Positions 9,458-17,363 of a stretch of 64,000 nt of DNA are shown here, piece after piece. Under the pieces are notes generated by a model. The model was not told the origin of the DNA. It saw nothing but the letters and a program-made list of their open reading frames with translations, and did not search any database. The DNA lies in assembly GCA_017416345.1 (NCBI GenBank), contig JAFQCR010000027.1, forward strand, positions 62,001-126,000. Reading direction: 5' to 3'. The position numbers and the translations under genes are program-made. Numbering within the stretch: position 1 is the stretch's first letter; each line of letters starts with the position of its first letter. This DNA comes from Clostridia bacterium. GTDB lineage: Bacteria > Bacillota > Clostridia > Oscillospirales > Acutalibacteraceae.

Positions 9458-9486
9458 TTGATTTTTGAAATTAGATGTTATATAAT
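9458..9486 (+). promoter_or_regulatory. Promoter of the AraC-family regulator gene
   Basis: TTGATT (9458-9463) and a perfect TATAAT (9481-9486) are 17 bp apart. The promoter is back to back with that of the ferredoxin operon, so a bound regulator could affect both. Confidence 0.6.
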
Positions 9487-9522
9487 GGTTGCAGAGCAAA
9501 AATCTCAAAACGAGGTGATAAA

Positions 9523-10296
9523 ATGATAATCAGCTTTTCGGATCTTAAAGATTATGATTTTGAACTGTCAGGTATAAACATCATTTATCAAAAGCCGATC
9601 TACCGAAAATTGAACAACTCCTGCCGAATACCAAACGGTTTTTTGATCATAACCAAGGGTAATTGCACCTATACCTCCGAAGCAGGTATTATAGAGTTGT
9701 CACCCGGAAGTGTTGTGTATCTGCCGAAAGGCTCAAATCATAAACTATTTGTATCGACCGAAGAGTTTGAATTTTACCGTGTGGACTTTAACATAAAGGT
9801 CAACAATGAATTTGTCTTATTTTCTACCCTGCCGTTACTGATAACGGATGCGATATCGGGTGAATGCCTGAACGCGGTCGAAACTTTGCTTGAAAACTAT
9901 CAGTTTGTCAACAATACGATCGCCAAGGCCGAGCTTATGCTCAAAATATTCCGTTTACTGCAGGTTAATACGGTATCGAAAAGAGTGAAAAAGCTTTCCC
10001 CTGCCGTTGATTACATTTCGGAGCACCCAACCGAGAATATCAGTTGTAAGCAACTTGCTCAGATGTGTTATTTGAGCACCGCGCAGTTTTACAAGCTGTT
10101 TTCGGATGAATACGGCTGCACACCGCTTGAATACCGCAACCGCTTAATAATCGCCCATTCAATGACCTTGCTTGAAAGCGGCGAATTCACCGTGACCGAG
10201 GTTGCCGAAACGCTGAAATTTGAAAGCGTTGCCTATTTCAGTAGGTTTTTCAAAAAGCACACAGGAGTTTCACCTAAAAATTATATTACCTTTTAA
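9523..10296 (+). CDS. AraC-family transcriptional regulator
   Basis: This protein of 257 residues has an N-terminal cupin-type effector domain (about 20-100, with the motif SPGSVVYLPKGSNH) and a C-terminal pair of helix-turn-helix motifs (about 165-255; CKQLAQMCYLSTAQFYKLF and a final VAYFSRFFKKHTGVSP). The second is the conserved AraC signature. The start at 9523 follows GAGGTG by 7 nt; an upstream in-frame ATG at 9475 overlaps the promoter. It is divergent from the ferredoxin-FAD oxidoreductase operon and probably activates it in response to a sugar-like compound. Confidence 0.88.
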   Translation: MIISFSDLKDYDFELSGINIIYQKPIYRKLNNSCRIPNGFLIITKGNCTYTSEAGIIELSPGSVVYLPKGSNHKLFVSTEEFEFYRVDFNIKVNNEFVLFSTLPLLITDAISGECLNAVETLLENYQFVNNTIAKAELMLKIFRLLQVNTVSKRVKKLSPAVDYISEHPTENISCKQLAQMCYLSTAQFYKLFSDEYGCTPLEYRNRLIIAHSMTLLESGEFTVTEVAETLKFESVAYFSRFFKKHTGVSPKNYITF

Positions 10297-10306
10297 AACA
10301 ATAAAT

Positions 10307-10387
10307 AAAGATTCTTCGCCTACGGCTCAGAATGACAAAAGCCCACTAAAGTTATGTCATTCTGAGCATAGCGAAGAATCTTTTTTT
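10307..10387. repeat. Interspersed palindrome, copy 1
   Basis: Inverted arms AAGATTCTTCGCC..CTCAGAATGACA (10308-10337) and TGTCATTCTGAG..GAAGAATCTT (10355-10383) surround a short variable centre. It ends in a T run directly behind the araC gene and before the convergent oxidoreductase, so it may also terminate transcription. Related copies lie near 15709, 17213, 20557, 52142 and 61464. Confidence 0.85.
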
Positions 10388-10406
10388 ATGCTTATTACGC
10401 AAATTA

Positions 10407-12221
10407 TCAATTCACATCAAATGCAAACAAATGCACCTGCGAGGAGCCGTAGTCATTCCAGAGTGTTGCCGAGAAATGGGTCTCCTTTGGGAACAGACGG
10501 ACTGCGGTGGTGTACTCACCGATCTCACCCTTGATCATTCGCTGAATGTTATTATCCTCGGCATAAACCGTCTTCCACTCACCGTTGTCCAGGAGTATCT
10601 GCACCTCAAAGGATTTGAGCAGACATCTTGGGAAACCGAAGGTGGTGTGGTTGTAATCGGCTCTGCGGAACAGCGTGGTCGAGATGTTGAGCGCATCGGG
10701 ATTACCGTCGGTGTACTCACGGTCGAGGTCGCTGTCAGCGATAAGGCGGAAGCCGTTGACAAAGGTCTTCTCCTTGAAGGTATAGGTGATGTAGCGCTTC
10801 AAAATGCCCCAGTAACCGTTGTCGTTGCCCCAGATCTTGCGGTCAATACCGTTCTGCAAGGCCGAAGGATCGCCGTATTCTGCGGTCAGCTCGGCTTTTT
10901 TGGTAAGCTCGGGCATCTCTCTGCGGAATTTCGGCAGGAAGCAGTCATCCTCAAGCAGATGTTTTTGAACCTCGGTGATGTATTCGTTGACACCGCGGGG
11001 TAAAACGCCCTTTTCGATTGCAACTGCGGCGGCTGTGCCGACCGCCTGACCGATAACGCCGCAGGTTGCCATAACACGTGTCGTTGCAAAAGCCAGGTGC
11101 GAAGCGCTGATGTTACGGCCTGCAAACATAAGATTTTCTATATTCTTGGAATAAAGACTGCGGTAAGGAATACCGTAAGGCTCACGCAAACGGTACTTTT
11201 GGAGATGGCTTTCTTCAGAGCCGGTCATCCAGAAGCCGCCGGGCAGATGATTATCAATCTGCCAGCCGCCGTAAGCCACCGTATCATCAAAAATACGTGC
11301 GCCTCTTACATCATTCTCGGTCATAACATAGTCACCGACATAACGGCGGCTCTCACGCTTACCGGGCAAAAAGCCAATCCAATCAAGTTCCCAGTTATCG
11401 GCACCGTGGTCTCCCCTGTTTTTGATGTGATCCCACACGCCGAAGGCAATCTTCAAAAGTTCGTCACGTATCTCCTCAGTATCGTGGATGGAATCCTGCT
11501 CACCGCCAAGCTCGATCCAATAAAAATTGGTGTTGATCTTCTCCAAGCAATCGTGAGGCTTGTTGTTCATTTCCTCGTCGGTATTGAAAACATAAGCCCA
11601 TTCAGGCGGCATAAACTCGATCTTACGGTCGGTCTCGTGTGCCTGGATCATAAGGCTCATTCCCATAGTTTTCTTGTCGGCAACGTCCGGCGCCATGCTC
11701 TCGCCGAACTTGGACTTATCCTCACGGCCGACCATATATTCGGCACCCGTAAGCCCTGCAAGAATACTGTCACCCGAGCAATCGGCGAAAATCTTAGCCT
11801 CAACGGTGTGCCAGGTGTAGGTTGTCAACTGAAAACCGGTGACCGATTTTATGGAACTACCGTCCATTTTTGCATCACAGCAGGCGCAGTTAAGCAACAG
11901 AGTGATGTTTTCCTGGAACTTGACCTTTTCATAAAGGAGAGCATCCCAGACCGAGAAATTACGCGAAGGGTTGCGGTGCATATTTTCAAGCAAGATCTCC
12001 TCCATAATGCCGGTCTCCTGCAGGTGTCTTACACGGCTTCCTGCACCCGATACCCACATTCTTATCTCACTTGAAGCGTTACCGCCAAGCACGGGTCGGT
12101 CCTGCATCAAAAGAACCTTCAAACCGTGACGTGCGGCCGAAATTGCAGTAAAAATGCCGCCCAAGCCACCGCCGACAACACACAAATCAACCTTGTGGTT
12201 TACTTTTTTCAACTCGTTCAT
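10407..12221 (-). CDS. FAD-dependent oxidoreductase with C-terminal extension
   Basis: This 604-residue protein has the FAD-binding motif VVGGGLGGIFTA (15-26) and the family-typical C-terminal FAD contact MFAGRNISASHLAFATTRVM near 365-385. After about residue 460 there is an extra domain of about 140 residues, absent from the two other oxidoreductases here, that looks beta-rich and could bind a ligand. The ATG overlaps the stop of the preceding oxidoreductase gene (TAATG), so translation is coupled. It is the last gene of the dehydrogenase-oxidoreductase-oxidoreductase operon. The substrate is unknown. Confidence 0.85.
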   Translation of the reverse strand: MNELKKVNHKVDLCVVGGGLGGIFTAISAARHGLKVLLMQDRPVLGGNASSEIRMWVSGAGSRVRHLQETGIMEEILLENMHRNPSRNFSVWDALLYEKVKFQENITLLLNCACCDAKMDGSSIKSVTGFQLTTYTWHTVEAKIFADCSGDSILAGLTGAEYMVGREDKSKFGESMAPDVADKKTMGMSLMIQAHETDRKIEFMPPEWAYVFNTDEEMNNKPHDCLEKINTNFYWIELGGEQDSIHDTEEIRDELLKIAFGVWDHIKNRGDHGADNWELDWIGFLPGKRESRRYVGDYVMTENDVRGARIFDDTVAYGGWQIDNHLPGGFWMTGSEESHLQKYRLREPYGIPYRSLYSKNIENLMFAGRNISASHLAFATTRVMATCGVIGQAVGTAAAVAIEKGVLPRGVNEYITEVQKHLLEDDCFLPKFRREMPELTKKAELTAEYGDPSALQNGIDRKIWGNDNGYWGILKRYITYTFKEKTFVNGFRLIADSDLDREYTDGNPDALNISTTLFRRADYNHTTFGFPRCLLKSFEVQILLDNGEWKTVYAEDNNIQRMIKGEIGEYTTAVRLFPKETHFSATLWNDYGSSQVHLFAFDVN

Positions 12222-13531
12222 TATAGCTCTACTCCAATATCTGTTAATACTTTTCTGATTTCTTGAGCATCAAGCATTCTTGGTGATACATTCTTTTTAA
12301 TGCTCAAGGCCGCCGCAATACCTGCCGCCTGACCTGTAGCCATACAAATTGCCATTACTCTGTAGGATGCGTGTGCTCTGTGAGTACCCGAAATGCATCG
12401 GCCTGCGGTCAAAAGATTTTCCACTTTGAGCGGAATCAATGCACCGTATCTGATATCATACGGTACGGCCATTTTTGAATGACCCTCAGCCTGACCGCCG
12501 CCCGAAGGATTGTGAATATCAATAAGGAACCAAGCGTTATGTACAACGGCATCATCATAATGTCGGCCTTGCTCAACATCCTCATCGCACATTACGTATT
12601 CACCGATAATTCTGCGTGTTTCACGGACACCCAAGGTATCGGCGGAGGTCTTCAGCATACAGTTTTCGTATCCGGGGACATATTTACGCAAAAAGTCAAG
12701 AACCTTGTCGATCTGATCGCGAAGCTCGACCTCTGCAGTAAAAACATCCTCGTATTTTAAGCCGTTGATATCGTTCATCTGCGTGGCATTGACATTGCGC
12801 TCACCCGGATAAAAGGTTCTGTGTAAACGGACGATAGAAACATTTTTGGGCAAAATACCGTTCTGCTCGCACTCCTTGCAGAATTCGGAATATTTTTTGC
12901 CGTCGGGCAACGTTACGGGGTCACTTCCGCCAAAGCACATGATGGCTCTGGCTTCGTCAACATTACTGATGGTAAATTCAAGTGTTACGGGCTGGGTTCT
13001 GCCGTCGCTGTCTCGGCCGAGCTTATACTCACAACCTGCAAGGTATGCGGCCGTTCCGTCACCCGTGGCATCAATTATCCTTTTAGCCTTAATAGCCTTC
13101 ATACCAAAAGGTGTAGCCACAACAACACCACAAACAACATTATCCTCTTTAATAACGTCGCAAACTGCAGTCTGAAGCATAACACGGACGTTATTGTCGT
13201 TCAAAAGCTTAACAAGGATGCCCTTGGCTTCCTCGGCATCTATGTGGATCTCTTTGCCGTTACGTGTTTCAACCTTTAATTCGTCCTTATGTGTTGCGGA
13301 AAGCAGACCAATTACCTCATCATACATAGTTCCGCTTGAAACCCTTCCAAGGATGGGGCTTACGTTACCTAAGGTGAGATTTCCGCCGATAGCGCCGTAT
13401 CTTTCTATCAAAAGAACGTTTACACCCTGCCGTGCGGCCGAAACTGCGGCACAAATACCTGCAGGACCTCCGCCCAGGACCAACACGTCGGCTTCATTGA
13501 TGATATCTATTTTTTTAGTGTAGTTAAACAT
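12221..13531 (-). CDS. FAD-dependent oxidoreductase
   Basis: This 436-residue member of the same FAD family has the nucleotide motif VLVLGGGPAGICAAVSAARQG (about 17-37) and the C-terminal motif LLTAGRCISGTHRAHASYRV. The start at 13531 follows AAAGGAGC by 8 nt; the longer frame to 13636 has no ribosome site and overlaps the upstream gene. It lies 34 bp behind the G1PDH-like gene and overlaps the next oxidoreductase by one base. Having two paralogous flavoproteins in one operon suggests a heteromeric enzyme or sequential oxidations. Confidence 0.85.
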   Translation of the reverse strand: MFNYTKKIDIINEADVLVLGGGPAGICAAVSAARQGVNVLLIERYGAIGGNLTLGNVSPILGRVSSGTMYDEVIGLLSATHKDELKVETRNGKEIHIDAEEAKGILVKLLNDNNVRVMLQTAVCDVIKEDNVVCGVVVATPFGMKAIKAKRIIDATGDGTAAYLAGCEYKLGRDSDGRTQPVTLEFTISNVDEARAIMCFGGSDPVTLPDGKKYSEFCKECEQNGILPKNVSIVRLHRTFYPGERNVNATQMNDINGLKYEDVFTAEVELRDQIDKVLDFLRKYVPGYENCMLKTSADTLGVRETRRIIGEYVMCDEDVEQGRHYDDAVVHNAWFLIDIHNPSGGGQAEGHSKMAVPYDIRYGALIPLKVENLLTAGRCISGTHRAHASYRVMAICMATGQAAGIAAALSIKKNVSPRMLDAQEIRKVLTDIGVEL

Positions 13532-13565
13532 TAAAATCAGCTCCTTTGAAAAAGAAAAAGGTTTA

Positions 13566-14882
13566 TCATAAACTCTGTGATATCTCATCAATAATTCCAA
13601 GATCCCAGCAAAGACGTGATAATACATACTTATCACGTATGTCCTTTGAGGCTTTAAAGGTCATCGGGAGTATTGCGGGGTCAATGCCGATGTCCTCCGG
13701 CGTTTTTGGACATCCAATCGAATCCAACAGAAATTCAATATATTTTACAGAAGGTATTTCCTCGTTTATGATTTTCAAAATGCCTTCCCAATTATCAAAT
13801 ATACGTTCAATTCTCGATGCGTGCAAGGTGGGTGAATATTTCTGCTCTTTTACTTCAAGAGCTATCATATCCTCTGCACCCTTGCCCAAGAATTTTCGCA
13901 ACTGACGGCTCCAACCTTCACGGTCAAAGGCAGCAACGTAACTTTTTGCTTTATCAATATCAGGTACAACGGATTTGATCTTTTCGTAAGTTTTAGCACA
14001 AATTATAGTTCCGACTGCGCATTGCAGACCGTGGAATTCAACAGGTAAACCGAACTCGGCACCACGCATATCCCAGATGTGCGAAATATAGTGCTCACAG
14101 CCCGAAGCAGGACGGGAAATACCTGCAAAGTTCATGGCCGCACCGCAAATGACAAGACCTTCAAAAACGGCTCTGACGGCAGTCTTATCACGCTTCAAAA
14201 GTCCTTCGGCATTATCGACGCACTTTTTCAAAGCAGTTCTGACAAGCTGAGCGATCGTTTCGCAATAATACTCACCGTTTATTAGGTTAGAGATTCTCCA
14301 CTCTGCAATGCTTATGTATTTTGCCAACATATCACCAAGACCCGAAACCATCATTTTAATGGGTGCGTTACAGAGAATATCAATATCACCCACAATAAGA
14401 TCGGCACACTTGGACGGCAACGAAATTTTTAGTCCGTCACGGGTCATCGACGAGGTTGCCGAAGCATATCCGTCCATAGAGGGCGCTGTACCTACGATAC
14501 AATAAAATTTATTTGAAATATTGGAAACTATCTTGCTGATGTCGTTGACAACACCCGACCCGACACCCAGAACTGCATCGACCGACGGATCAAAGTGCAT
14601 TATTGCGAGACCGACATTGGTCTCATCCGGCTCCAAAACATCCTTTTGGAAGGAGTAGCCGACCACCTTTATGCCGCTATCGGTCAGAAGCTTTTCAACT
14701 GCTTCGCCTGCGGCGGAAAACGTGTTTTTGTCCGAAAGCATAAAGACCTTTTTTATGCCTTTTGCCTTTAAAGCGTCCGGCAGTTGGTTTATCACGCCGT
14801 CGCCGATGATAATATCGGACGAAAAGCTGTGATCCTTACCGCACGGACAGTTATTTAATTCGTATTTATCAAAAAAGTTCAT
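13566..14882 (-). CDS. sn-Glycerol-1-phosphate dehydrogenase-like (AraM/EgsA family)
   Basis: This 438-residue NAD(P)-dependent, metal-binding dehydrogenase belongs to the iron-alcohol dehydrogenase superfamily. AVLGVGSGVVNDISK (104-117) is the nucleotide-binding segment; GLGDMLAK (181-188) and SGCEHYISHIWD hold the usual Asp and His metal ligands. It resembles AraM/EgsA, which reduces dihydroxyacetone phosphate to sn-glycerol-1-phosphate. The N-terminus has an unusual CPCGKDH segment, and the protein is longer than B. subtilis EgsA. It begins an operon with two FAD oxidoreductases opposite a DeoR regulator, a setting that suggests catabolism of a phosphorylated polyol or sugar, not lipid synthesis. 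That reading is inference. Confidence 0.8.
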   Translation of the reverse strand: MNFFDKYELNNCPCGKDHSFSSDIIIGDGVINQLPDALKAKGIKKVFMLSDKNTFSAAGEAVEKLLTDSGIKVVGYSFQKDVLEPDETNVGLAIMHFDPSVDAVLGVGSGVVNDISKIVSNISNKFYCIVGTAPSMDGYASATSSMTRDGLKISLPSKCADLIVGDIDILCNAPIKMMVSGLGDMLAKYISIAEWRISNLINGEYYCETIAQLVRTALKKCVDNAEGLLKRDKTAVRAVFEGLVICGAAMNFAGISRPASGCEHYISHIWDMRGAEFGLPVEFHGLQCAVGTIICAKTYEKIKSVVPDIDKAKSYVAAFDREGWSRQLRKFLGKGAEDMIALEVKEQKYSPTLHASRIERIFDNWEGILKIINEEIPSVKYIEFLLDSIGCPKTPEDIGIDPAILPMTFKASKDIRDKYVLSRLCWDLGIIDEISQSL

Positions 14883-14941
14883 AATATCACCCTCTATATT
14901 TTCGCATAGCAGCGTTTAATTGTCAACATTTGAAAATGCTA

Positions 14942-14994
14942 TTGACAATTTGATCATAAATTGATTATAATATTGATAAATTGAATGAAAGGTG
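14942..14994 (+). promoter_or_regulatory. DeoR gene promoter and candidate operator
   Basis: TTGACA (14942-14947) and TATAAT (14966-14971) are 18 bp apart. The stretch contains related units TTGATCATAAATTGA and TTGATAAATTGA spanning the -10 region, a plausible site for autoregulation by the DeoR protein and control of the divergent dehydrogenase operon. Confidence 0.5.
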
Positions 14995-15001
14995 ATCATT
15001 T

Positions 15002-15697
15002 ATGTCAATATATAACCGTGAGCAACAGTACATTTCGCTGCTTTCACAAGGTCAGCATACAGTATCGCAGCTTTCCGAAAAACTGTTTGTCAGCGAGCCG
15101 ACCGTCCGCAGAGATATTGTAAAGCTGGAGCAAAAGGGGCTTTTGGAGTGTAAGCGAGGCGTGGTAAAGCTCGTTACCAACGCCGCCGATAAACGAATAC
15201 CTTTGTTTATCCGAGACACCGAGCAGACCGAGGCTAAGACAAGCATTGCCGTCAAAGCGGCCGCACACATAAAGGACGGCTTTGTCATAATGATGGATGC
15301 CTCAACAACAGCATACCACCTTATCCCCCATCTTGCAAGCTTCAAGGATATTTTACTTATCACCAACGGTGCAAAAACCGCTTTGGATGCCGCAAGCATG
15401 GGTATCAGAACCATCTGCACAGGCGGAGAGATGACATTGGAGTCATTCTCTTATATCGGCACCGATGCCGAAGCTCTGCTTTCAAAGTATAATGCCGACA
15501 TCGCAATTTTCTCATGCAGAGGCATTTCGGATGACGGGATCGTGAGTGACAACAGTATTTTGGAAAACTCAATGCGCAGAATTATGATGAAAAACTCCAA
15601 AAAAAGCATACTGCTTTCCGACAGTTCAAAATTCGGTTCAATTTATCTTAACACTCTTTGTCACAAGGATGAATTAGTTGAGATCATAAGTGAATAA
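15002..15697 (+). CDS. DeoR-family transcriptional repressor
   Basis: This 231-residue protein has an N-terminal winged helix-turn-helix (about 5-57, including the DeoR signature LSEKLFVSEPTVRRDIVKLEQKG) and a C-terminal DeoRC sugar-phosphate-sensing domain (about 70-225, with MMDASTTAYHLIPHL and LLITNGAKTALD). Members of this family usually repress sugar or polyol catabolic genes until a phosphorylated intermediate binds. It is divergent from the G1PDH-like/FAD oxidoreductase operon, its likely target. GGTGAT lies 6 nt before the ATG. Confidence 0.9.
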   Translation: MSIYNREQQYISLLSQGQHTVSQLSEKLFVSEPTVRRDIVKLEQKGLLECKRGVVKLVTNAADKRIPLFIRDTEQTEAKTSIAVKAAAHIKDGFVIMMDASTTAYHLIPHLASFKDILLITNGAKTALDAASMGIRTICTGGEMTLESFSYIGTDAEALLSKYNADIAIFSCRGISDDGIVSDNSILENSMRRIMMKNSKKSILLSDSSKFGSIYLNTLCHKDELVEIISE

Positions 15698-15708
15698 AAT
15701 AAAAAATG

Positions 15709-15783
15709 AAAGATTCTTCGCCTACGGCTCAGAATGACAGACTCACAGTTGAATTTGTCATTCTGAACGAAGTGAAGAATCTT
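15709..15783. repeat. Interspersed palindrome, copy 2
   Basis: Arms AGATTCTTCGCC..CTCAGAATGACA and TGTCATTCTGAACGAAGTGAAGAATCTT flank a centre of about 16 nt. It is directly behind the DeoR gene. Confidence 0.85.
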
Positions 15784-15825
15784 ATTTATATTTATAATTT
15801 CGAAAAATTTTCGTTAGTTTATTTG

Positions 15826-15853
15826 TTGACAAAAAATCACTACGCTTTATAAT
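15826..15853 (+). promoter_or_regulatory. Promoter of the GH39-like gene
   Basis: TTGACA (15826-15831) and TATAAT (15848-15853), both perfect matches, are 16 bp apart, 27 bp upstream of the ATG. Confidence 0.7.
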
Positions 15854-15880
15854 GAACTTAAAAGCGCAAGGAGTGATTTT

Positions 15881-17209
15881 ATGGAATCTTTGAAATTCAA
15901 TCTTGATCAAGCAGGAAATAAATTTAAACCCTTGAATGCAACTAATGGTACTGCTTGGTTCAAACGTCATTTAAAAGATCAACTTCGTTCAAATTATGCC
16001 GATTACAAAGCTGCAAGAATCCCCTATTCAAGAAACCACGATTCTGCAATCACCACTATTTACGGTGGACCTTATAGCCACGATATAAGCAATATTTTCC
16101 GAGATTTCGATGCCGATCCCGAGGATCCAAATTCTTATGATTTCGCTTGCACTGATGAAGAAATTTTAAAGGGACTCGACACAGGTACCGAAACTTATTT
16201 CCGTTTGGGTCAGACCATTGAACATCAAATTGTAAAGCACTTCACTAATCCTCCTAAAGATTTCAAAAAGTGGGCGGTTATTTGTGAGCATATTATTGCT
16301 CATTATAACGAAGGTTGGGCAAATGGCTTCCACCACAATATTCAGTATTGGGAAATTTGGAATGAACCCGATAATAAAAGTTTTAATCATCTCACAAACT
16401 CTTGGGTTAGCGCAACTTGGGGTGGTACTAAAGAGGAATTTATTGACTTTTTTGAGATTGCCGCCAAGCATTTGAAGTCAAAATTCCCCAATATTAAAAT
16501 TGGCGGCCCTGCTTTTTCTGAAGAAGCCTGGTCGGGAGAATTCTTGTGTGAAATGCAAAAGCGAAATGTTCCTCTTGATTTCTTTTCGTGGCATATTTAT
16601 TGCAAAGAGCCTCGTGAACTCGTGAAATTGAGTAACAGAATGCGCGAACTACTTGATAAATACGGCTATACCGATACCGAAAGTCACTTAAACGAATGGA
16701 ACTATATAAAAGGTTGGACCGATTTATTCAAATATTCAATCAAGCAAATGATAAGCTTAAAAGGTTCATCTTTCATATTATCATGCATTTCGGAAGCACA
16801 ACACGCACCTGTCGATATATTGATGTATTATGATACTAGACCAAGTGCATTCAATGGTGTGTTTGATTTTTATACTTATGAAAAGCTTAAAGGATACTAC
16901 CCTCTTTATTGGTACGGTATGTTCTATGATTGCATAAAGGAAATACCCTGCGACACAGAGCTTGAGGACATCTATACCCTTTGCGGAGTCAAGGAAGACG
17001 GAAAGATCATTGCAACCGTCACCCACTACACGGATAAAGATTTTGACGGCGTAGTTGCAGATAAAACTGTTAAGCTTGATTTTGGCAGAAACGGTAATTT
17101 TGAGATTTATTTGCTTGACGAAGCCCACGACGGTGAGCTTATCACAACCACCGATAATCTCGAATTAACTCTCCCCGTTCACACCTCTGTTTTGATCAAA
17201 GAAATATAA
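15881..17209 (+). CDS. GH39-family glycosidase (beta-xylosidase-like)
   Basis: This 442-residue protein has a TIM-barrel with YWEIWNEPDN (157-166; E162 as probable acid/base) and HLNEWNY (269-275; E272 as probable nucleophile), the arrangement of GH39 beta-xylosidases and relatives. A beta-sandwich-like C-terminal part follows. No signal peptide is seen, so it should act inside the cell on imported oligosaccharides. GGAG lies 8 nt before the ATG, and a strong promoter precedes it. The first roughly 1000 bp use AT-richer codons than the last 250 bp and the neighbouring genes, suggesting transfer or a mosaic origin. Substrate is not determined; xyloside is only the commonest in the family. Confidence 0.78.
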   Translation: MESLKFNLDQAGNKFKPLNATNGTAWFKRHLKDQLRSNYADYKAARIPYSRNHDSAITTIYGGPYSHDISNIFRDFDADPEDPNSYDFACTDEEILKGLDTGTETYFRLGQTIEHQIVKHFTNPPKDFKKWAVICEHIIAHYNEGWANGFHHNIQYWEIWNEPDNKSFNHLTNSWVSATWGGTKEEFIDFFEIAAKHLKSKFPNIKIGGPAFSEEAWSGEFLCEMQKRNVPLDFFSWHIYCKEPRELVKLSNRMRELLDKYGYTDTESHLNEWNYIKGWTDLFKYSIKQMISLKGSSFILSCISEAQHAPVDILMYYDTRPSAFNGVFDFYTYEKLKGYYPLYWYGMFYDCIKEIPCDTELEDIYTLCGVKEDGKIIATVTHYTDKDFDGVVADKTVKLDFGRNGNFEIYLLDEAHDGELITTTDNLELTLPVHTSVLIKEI

Positions 17210-17212
17210 AAC

Positions 17213-17290
17213 AAGATTCTTCGCCTACGGCTCAGAATGACAGACTCCCGGTTGAATTTGTTATTCCGAACGAAGCGAAGAATCTTTTTT
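17213..17290. repeat. Interspersed palindrome, copy 3
   Basis: Arms AAGATTCTTCGCC..CTCAGAATGACA and TTATTCCGAACGAAGCGAAGAATCTT have several substitutions in the right arm. It ends in a T run behind the GH39-like gene. Confidence 0.82.
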
Positions 17291-17296
17291 TCTTAC

Positions 17297-17318
17297 GGAA
17301 CGACGAGGGCGTCGTTCC
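17297..17318. repeat. Short perfect hairpin between convergent genes
   Basis: GGAACGACG and CGTCGTTCC flank the loop AGGG. It sits between copy 3 of the palindrome and the end of the DUF4091 gene and may help to end transcription of the latter. Confidence 0.5.
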
Positions 17319-17363
17319 CTACTGTTATATTTTGGTTAGACAACAGATATAAGCTTTCAAAAA

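Noticed and set aside
11097-12074. Plus-strand frame of 325 codons
   Set aside because: Antisense to the FAD oxidoreductase, which has clear FAD motifs in the other strand.
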